Below are positions 59,529-64,000 of a DNA stretch of 64,000 bases, piece after piece (within the stretch, counting starts at the first letter, position 1; the number at the start of each line of letters is the position of its first letter). Source of the DNA: Legionella sp. (GTDB lineage: Bacteria; Pseudomonadota; Gammaproteobacteria; Legionellales; Legionellaceae); contig JAUXWR010000494.1 in assembly GCA_030680075.1 (NCBI GenBank), positions 1-64,000 on the forward strand. Direction: 5' to 3'. The position numbers were made by a program, and so were the translations under genes. A model generated the notes under the pieces. That model was not told the DNA's origin. It did not search any database and saw only the letters and a list, made by a program, of their open reading frames with translations.

Positions 59529-60847
59529 TGTAATCCTTTAAGAATGCCCGCAATCTTGGTAAAGCATTCAAGATATTCTTCCTCGCACATGGAATCAATA
59601 ACAATGGCACCACCTGCTGCTAAATGTAAGGTATTAGGAGTGGCGGTTATCGTTCGAATAGCAATGTTAGTATCAAAGCAACCATGCCTCGAAAAATAGC
59701 CGATATTGCCGCAATAGACACCACGAGCATACGGCTCTTGCTCGGCAATCACGCGCATTGATTCAAGTTTTGGTGCCCCTGTAATTGACCCTCCAGGGAA
59801 GCACGCACTAAATACATCCATGAGCGATAAGTTATCCTTACACTGAGCCTCGATATGGCTAACCAGATGATGAACCGCTGGAAAACTTTCAACGGCGCAT
59901 AAGGCGTTAACATTAATAGTGCCAGGTTTAGCGATTCGACCAAAATCATTTCGCATCAAATCAACAATCATAACGTTTTCAGCGCGGTTTTTGGGGCAAT
60001 CATGTAATTTTTGTAACTGCTCCCGATCTTTTTGACTATCAGCTTCACGACGAGCAGTTCCTTTAATAGGCGATGTTAGGAGTTTCTCATGCTCCCTTTT
60101 AATAAACCGTTCTGGCGAAAAACATAAAATATCTGCCTCATCTGTACGCATAAACGCACCAAAAGGAACAGGGTTTTTGGCGCGTATTTTTTCATAGATT
60201 GCCCACGCATCACCACTGTAATAAGCATTAAAGGGCTGGGTCAAATTTACCTGATAACATCGCCCGCGTTTTAAATCCGCGTGAATAGCATGAAAAGCAT
60301 TTTCATACAGTGTTTTTGAAACAAGGGGATTAAACGCCGTCTGAAGCTCAAAACCTCGGGTATTTCGAGCAACTCCCAGCCATCTGGATAGAACATCTTT
60401 TACAATTATCTCTGTATCAGCATGGGTATTAGCCGAGAAAAGAGTTACTTCTTTTAATAAATGATCAACAATAATTGCCCAATCATATAGTCCTACGTCC
60501 ATCACAGGCATTGTCATTAATTCAGACTGTGGTGTTGTTTTAATACCCGCCAAACGACACGCTAAGTCGTAAGAAAAAAATCCAATTGCCCCTCCTTGGA
60601 AAGGTAAATCAAGACCCGTAGAGAGTGGCGTAATTTTACCCTGAAGTTCAATGAAAGCGGCAGATGTGGCACATTCTTTCGCTGAAATTTTAACCCTATC
60701 ATAAGGACATGCACTAAGAATATCGTACCTGCCACGTACGTTATCTGAGCTTTCGAGCAACACAAAACCTGGTAAATCAAGAAGTTTGTGGTAATGAAAG
60801 GCCAGGTCGTGAGTGTAATTAAGGGGAAATAGCGTAAATTCAGGCAC
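59525..60847 (-). CDS. pabB: Aminodeoxychorismate synthase component I
   Basis: PabB aminates chorismate to 4-amino-4-deoxychorismate for folate synthesis. The 440-residue protein has the chorismate-binding fold with RCYQVNLTQPFNAY, SPERFIKREHEKLLTSPIKG-TARRE, ENVMIVDLMRNDFGRIA and FPGGSITGAPKLESMRVI. The full N-terminal Trp-pocket domain is present. The partner pabA and the lyase pabC are not in the window. It is divergent from the unknown gene at 60948. Confidence 0.93.
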   Translation of the reverse strand: MPEFTLFPLNYTHDLAFHYHKLLDLPGFVLLESSDNVRGRYDILSACPYDRVKISAKECATSAAFIELQGKITPLSTGLDLPFQGGAIGFFSYDLACRLAGIKTTPQSELMTMPVMDVGLYDWAIIVDHLLKEVTLFSANTHADTEIIVKDVLSRWLGVARNTRGFELQTAFNPLVSKTLYENAFHAIHADLKRGRCYQVNLTQPFNAYYSGDAWAIYEKIRAKNPVPFGAFMRTDEADILCFSPERFIKREHEKLLTSPIKGTARREADSQKDREQLQKLHDCPKNRAENVMIVDLMRNDFGRIAKPGTINVNALCAVESFPAVHHLVSHIEAQCKDNLSLMDVFSACFPGGSITGAPKLESMRVIAEQEPYARGVYCGNIGYFSRHGCFDTNIAIRTITATPNTLHLAAGGAIVIDSMCEEEYLECFTKIAGILKGLH

Positions 60848-60947
60848 TTTTATCCTGTTTTCATAGAATTAATGGAGGAAAAACCTTCCTTTTCAAGACT
60901 ATAAATTGTACAGTTCTCTATTATTTTCTCAACTGATTTATTGCACT

Positions 60948-62459
60948 ATGAAAAAAATTATATTTACAAAAATTTTCCACAATGGTGCCCCTTTTACATG
61001 GGACTATGATGAAAAGAAAAATACTGCGACGTGGACAGGTAGCCTCGCAAATGGTAAGAGCGTCCCTTATGAACAGGCTCTGAGCCTATTTAAAAACAAG
61101 CAAGGGATTACAGGAAATGGCAATACCTTCATTATTTCCGATGCACACTCATTTTTTCTGGAAAATACTCATGTACCCCTTATTGATGCTAAAACGCTCC
61201 AATCTCCTCGCTCTCCGCGTGGTTTTTTTCCAAGCAGTTCACCAAAACGAGCCGCACACTCACCTTCGAGCCATACAGCCGATTTAGGCAGCAGCTCAGA
61301 GCCCTCAGAAGCAAAAAAAATTATACACCCAATCAGCTTTGATGCGCTCATTCCTGAAGATAATGCCGCACTTGCTTCAGTATGGAGAAGTACAGGCGTC
61401 TATGAAAAAGAACTTACCCAAAAAACCGAAGCAGATAGCAAGCAGCGTCAATACAATTCCATAAAATCAGTACGCGAGCCAATAACCGCAAGTTCTCACA
61501 CTAAAACTGTTGCCACGAATCCTATTAAAGGAGAAATGGTTGGTGTTCTTCGCTATATTTTTAATAAATTGCTTGCGCCTATACAAAGCAAACTTGACAA
61601 TGAAATCATAACATCACCATTACTTAGTAATTATTTTCGATGTTATATTCAAGAAGTATTGAAAGAATCCTATACCGATCTTTGTATGAAAGGAATGGTA
61701 CAACAGCGATATGAAATGGGGTTTTTAATAGGGAACGACGTGTCCCCCACCGCAGTTGACTTTGATTTTGAATTAGAGTGCATGCAGGAAGTATCGATTC
61801 GATTAAAACTTGCTCCTTTAATTTTCTTAACGCATCCTACAGACATTACAAGTGAAAAACTTACCAAGGATGTAGAGCTAAAAAAACACCTTGAATTACT
61901 AAGAGCTCATACTCAGACTATTACTCCTCTTCTTCAAAAATCAATTAGCGAGTTAAAAACGTTATTAGAGCAATTAAATGAAAAACGACTTCCCTTTTAT
62001 GTTGAAGAAAAAAAAATAGTTATGAACATTCAATTACACGAACCCATTGAAAAATTTCTGTCATTTTACGCGTTACTTAAAGATCTTATAAAGCATGTTT
62101 CTATCGCTAAAGTAGATCCAAGGGAATCCAACAACATACGTAATGATTTTTTCAATGAAACCACACGCGAAGTTATTAGCAAAATTCGTGAACAGACTTG
62201 TCATACACCAAGAGCAAGCGGGCAAGTAGCTGATTTATGTGAACAGGATCCAGATTTTTATATTGTTGAGAACTTATATATACCTATAAGCGACGCGCTA
62301 ATTCCTTTCATATCCCAAAAACCGGTTCAAACACCTAAAACACTAAGGAAGCTTGTTCCTCAAATAGGGGCGGCGGTAATAAGCGTGATAAACAGCTATT
62401 TAGACACCTTGGAAGTTTCTATAGAGGACCAACATTCCTCATTGACAAAATCTCTATAA
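60948..62459 (+). CDS. Hypothetical protein, candidate effector
   Basis: I prefer ATG 60948 (503 residues) to the TTG 42 bp upstream. The protein has no signal peptide or membrane segment. Residues ~1-90 have beta-pattern (FHNGAPFTWDYDEKKNTATW). A Ser/Pro-rich linker (SPRSPRGFFPSSSPKRAAHS) follows around 95-130. From ~190 on it is almost entirely alpha-helical (LLRAHTQTITPLLQKSISEL). I recognise no domain. A free-standing gene inserted between pabB and the pdh operon, with a disordered linker and large helical domain, is compatible with an effector. Confidence 0.72.
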   Translation: MKKIIFTKIFHNGAPFTWDYDEKKNTATWTGSLANGKSVPYEQALSLFKNKQGITGNGNTFIISDAHSFFLENTHVPLIDAKTLQSPRSPRGFFPSSSPKRAAHSPSSHTADLGSSSEPSEAKKIIHPISFDALIPEDNAALASVWRSTGVYEKELTQKTEADSKQRQYNSIKSVREPITASSHTKTVATNPIKGEMVGVLRYIFNKLLAPIQSKLDNEIITSPLLSNYFRCYIQEVLKESYTDLCMKGMVQQRYEMGFLIGNDVSPTAVDFDFELECMQEVSIRLKLAPLIFLTHPTDITSEKLTKDVELKKHLELLRAHTQTITPLLQKSISELKTLLEQLNEKRLPFYVEEKKIVMNIQLHEPIEKFLSFYALLKDLIKHVSIAKVDPRESNNIRNDFFNETTREVISKIREQTCHTPRASGQVADLCEQDPDFYIVENLYIPISDALIPFISQKPVQTPKTLRKLVPQIGAAVISVINSYLDTLEVSIEDQHSSLTKSL

Positions 62460-62606
62460 CCCTTGGCGAGTAAGGTGTATATATCTTGCCATTGACGCCA
62501 ATTCAAGCGAGGCTACATTCAAACCCGATTTTTCCCTGTCCAAGGATGGTTTTTGCGATAATTTGTGAGTATTCTATGTCACTATGTTGCGGACAAGGAG
62601 ATATTT

Positions 62607-63680
62607 GTGACGACAGTTGCCCGTTTTGAGGTGGCATATCACCAAATAATTAATGAGCAAGGAGAGCAGTGTAACCCGCTTCCCTCTGAGGCTAAAGATA
62701 AAGCCATTCTTCTGGATCTTTACCGGATTATGGTGCGTACCCGAACCTTTGATAAAAAGGCAATTGCACTTCAGCGTACTGGTAAAATGGGTACTTACGC
62801 GCCTATCAATGGCCAGGAAGCAATTTCAACCGCTATTGGTCATGCCATGCGAAAAGAAGATGTTCTGATTCCCTACTATCGGGATTATGCCGCTCAATTG
62901 CAGCGCGGCGTTAAGATGTCCGAAATTCTTGCCTACTGGGGTGGTGATGAGCGCGGCAGTCAATTTTCCTGCCAATCTGAAGATTTACCCATTTGCGTAC
63001 CTATCGCTTCTCAATGCCTGCACGCAACCGGTGTTGCCTTTGCATTTAAATACCGTAATCAGCCACGCGTTGCGGTTACGTGTATTGGTGAAGGCGGTAC
63101 CTCTGAAGGCGATTTCTATGAAGCGATGAACGTGGCAGGCGCCTGGAAATTACCCGTTGTATTTGTGGTTAATAACAACCAATGGGCAATTTCTGTTCCT
63201 TTATCCAAACAGACAGCGACGCAAACCATTGCTCAAAAAGCTATAGCCGCAGGCTTTGAAGGGGTTCAGGTGGATGGCAATGATGTGCTGGCATGCCGTC
63301 AGGTTATCGGGGAGGCCATCGAAAAAGCCCGCCGCGGCGAAGGTCCTACACTCATTGAAGCTCTTACCTATCGCCTTTGTGACCACACAACAGCCGATGA
63401 TGCCACGCGTTATCAGCCACAAGATGAAGTCGAACAAGCCAAATTAAAAGAGCCAATTGGGCGTTTTAAGCATTATCTTGAACAACAACAGCTGTGGGAT
63501 AAAAAGCAGGAAGAACAACTCCTCAAAGAAAGTACGATTTTAGTACAGGAAGAAGTTGATGCCTACCTGAATCGCCCCGCACAGACAATTGATACTGCAT
63601 TTGATTATCATTATGCAGAGTTACCCGATTACCTGGTGGAACAACGCGCAATAGCTATGGAGGAAGCGTCTCATGCCTGA
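62607..63680 (+). CDS. pdhA: Pyruvate dehydrogenase E1 component, alpha subunit
   Basis: The GTG at 62607 follows a strong AAGGAG site; the open frame begins 42 bp earlier without one. The 357-residue protein has the E1-alpha features RTRTFDKKAIALQRTGKMGT, YRDYAAQLQRGV and the ThDP-binding GEGGTSEGDFYEAMNVAGAW to NNNQWAIS. With E1-beta it decarboxylates pyruvate (or a related 2-oxo acid). A branched-chain substrate cannot be excluded from sequence alone. The coding end overlaps pdhB by 8 bp. Confidence 0.92.
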   Translation: MTTVARFEVAYHQIINEQGEQCNPLPSEAKDKAILLDLYRIMVRTRTFDKKAIALQRTGKMGTYAPINGQEAISTAIGHAMRKEDVLIPYYRDYAAQLQRGVKMSEILAYWGGDERGSQFSCQSEDLPICVPIASQCLHATGVAFAFKYRNQPRVAVTCIGEGGTSEGDFYEAMNVAGAWKLPVVFVVNNNQWAISVPLSKQTATQTIAQKAIAAGFEGVQVDGNDVLACRQVIGEAIEKARRGEGPTLIEALTYRLCDHTTADDATRYQPQDEVEQAKLKEPIGRFKHYLEQQQLWDKKQEEQLLKESTILVQEEVDAYLNRPAQTIDTAFDYHYAELPDYLVEQRAIAMEEASHA

Positions 63681-64000
63681 TATAACCCTGATTGAGGCAG
63701 TCACCCAAGCGCTGGCCTATGAATTGGCGAATGATGAAAATGTCGTCGTGTTTGGTGAAGACGTGGGCAAAAACGGCGGTGTTTTTCGCGCAACGGCAGG
63801 TCTGCAAGATCGCTTTGGTGAGCGTCGTGTATTTGATTCCCCTTTAGCTGAGTCAATGATTGCAGGTCTTGCCGTAGGTATGTCTCTGCAAGGATTAAAG
63901 CCTGTCGCCGAATTTCAATTTATGGGTTTCATTTACCCTGCGATGAATCAAATCATTTCCCATGCTGCTCGCATGCGAAACCGTACCCGTGGCAGGCTTC
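63673..64000 (+). CDS. pdhB: Pyruvate dehydrogenase E1 component, beta subunit, 3' end cut by window edge
   Basis: ATG 63673 overlaps the pdhA stop by 8 bp. The first 109 residues (ITLIEAVTQALAYELANDEN, VVVFGEDVGKNGGVFRATAG, FDSPLAESMIAGLAVGMSLQ) match transketolase-like E1-beta subunits; the GEDVG motif contacts thiamine diphosphate. The remainder, and presumably the E2 gene, lie beyond the window. Confidence 0.93.
   Translation, partial: MPDITLIEAVTQALAYELANDENVVVFGEDVGKNGGVFRATAGLQDRFGERRVFDSPLAESMIAGLAVGMSLQGLKPVAEFQFMGFIYPAMNQIISHAARMRNRTRGRL

Overview
The window looks like a chromosomal segment of a Legionella or close Legionellaceae relative. The evidence is AT-rich coding sequence, a standard gammaproteobacterial fatty-acid/cell-wall gene order, and at least four large ankyrin-repeat proteins plus a Sel1-repeat protein of the kind Legionella delivers through its Dot/Icm type IV secretion system. 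The genus is inferred from gene content; no rRNA or complete tRNA gene is present to confirm it.

Layout. Positions 1-9.1 kb are an accessory, repeat-ridden zone: a Sel1 protein cut by the left edge, a higBA module whose toxin has an internal stop, an amidase/esterase pair, a hicB remnant, and an 893-residue ankyrin protein. A copy of that protein's 3' end lies just downstream between two identical 72-bp palindromic repeats. Positions 9.3-18.6 kb carry small enzymes (Nudix, Qnr-like pentapeptide, P-loop kinase, VOC, GNAT), an exported acetolactate decarboxylase with a secreted partner, an outer-membrane beta-barrel protein and a 692-residue ankyrin protein. Positions 18.6-25.6 kb are a mosaic. 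They hold a tRNA-Pro 3'-end scar, a membrane protein with an acidic C-terminal tail, a small inverted-repeat element that has removed the start of a frameshifted membrane gene, an RlpA-like lipoprotein, an ankyrin-glycosyltransferase fusion and a transposase tail. Positions 25.6-33.4 kb hold transporters, anmK and a 1014-residue ankyrin protein with an embedded Cys-His-Asp (papain-like) region.

From 33.5 to 43.5 kb a long minus-strand housekeeping run reads yceD-rpmF-plsX-fabH-fabD-fabG-acpP-fabF-mltG-tmk-holB-pilZ-tatD-pspC. It couples ribosomal protein L32, phospholipid and fatty-acid synthesis, peptidoglycan processing and DNA replication. Divergent from it are mnmA and erpA. Positions 45-53 kb contain a repeat-filled gap, an unusual cytosolic beta-lactamase-fold protein, an L,D-transpeptidase, dnaQ-rnhA, an SDR/aldehyde dehydrogenase pair and hutH. 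Positions 53-64 kb hold a POT peptide transporter, rsfS-rlmH-mrdA-mrdB (cell elongation), nudL-like/pabB, an unidentified 503-residue protein and the start of the pyruvate dehydrogenase operon.

The most distinctive material is the effector-like protein set. Two ankyrin proteins share a recognisably homologous N-terminal ankyrin arm but carry different C-terminal payloads, one being a DXD glycosyltransferase. A third carries a protease-like insertion, and a fourth has had its 3' end copied between repeats. At least four families of short dispersed or palindromic repeats sit at the breakpoints of broken genes, suggesting that repeat-mediated rearrangement shapes this accessory region. All functional calls come from reading the sequence; no database search was run.
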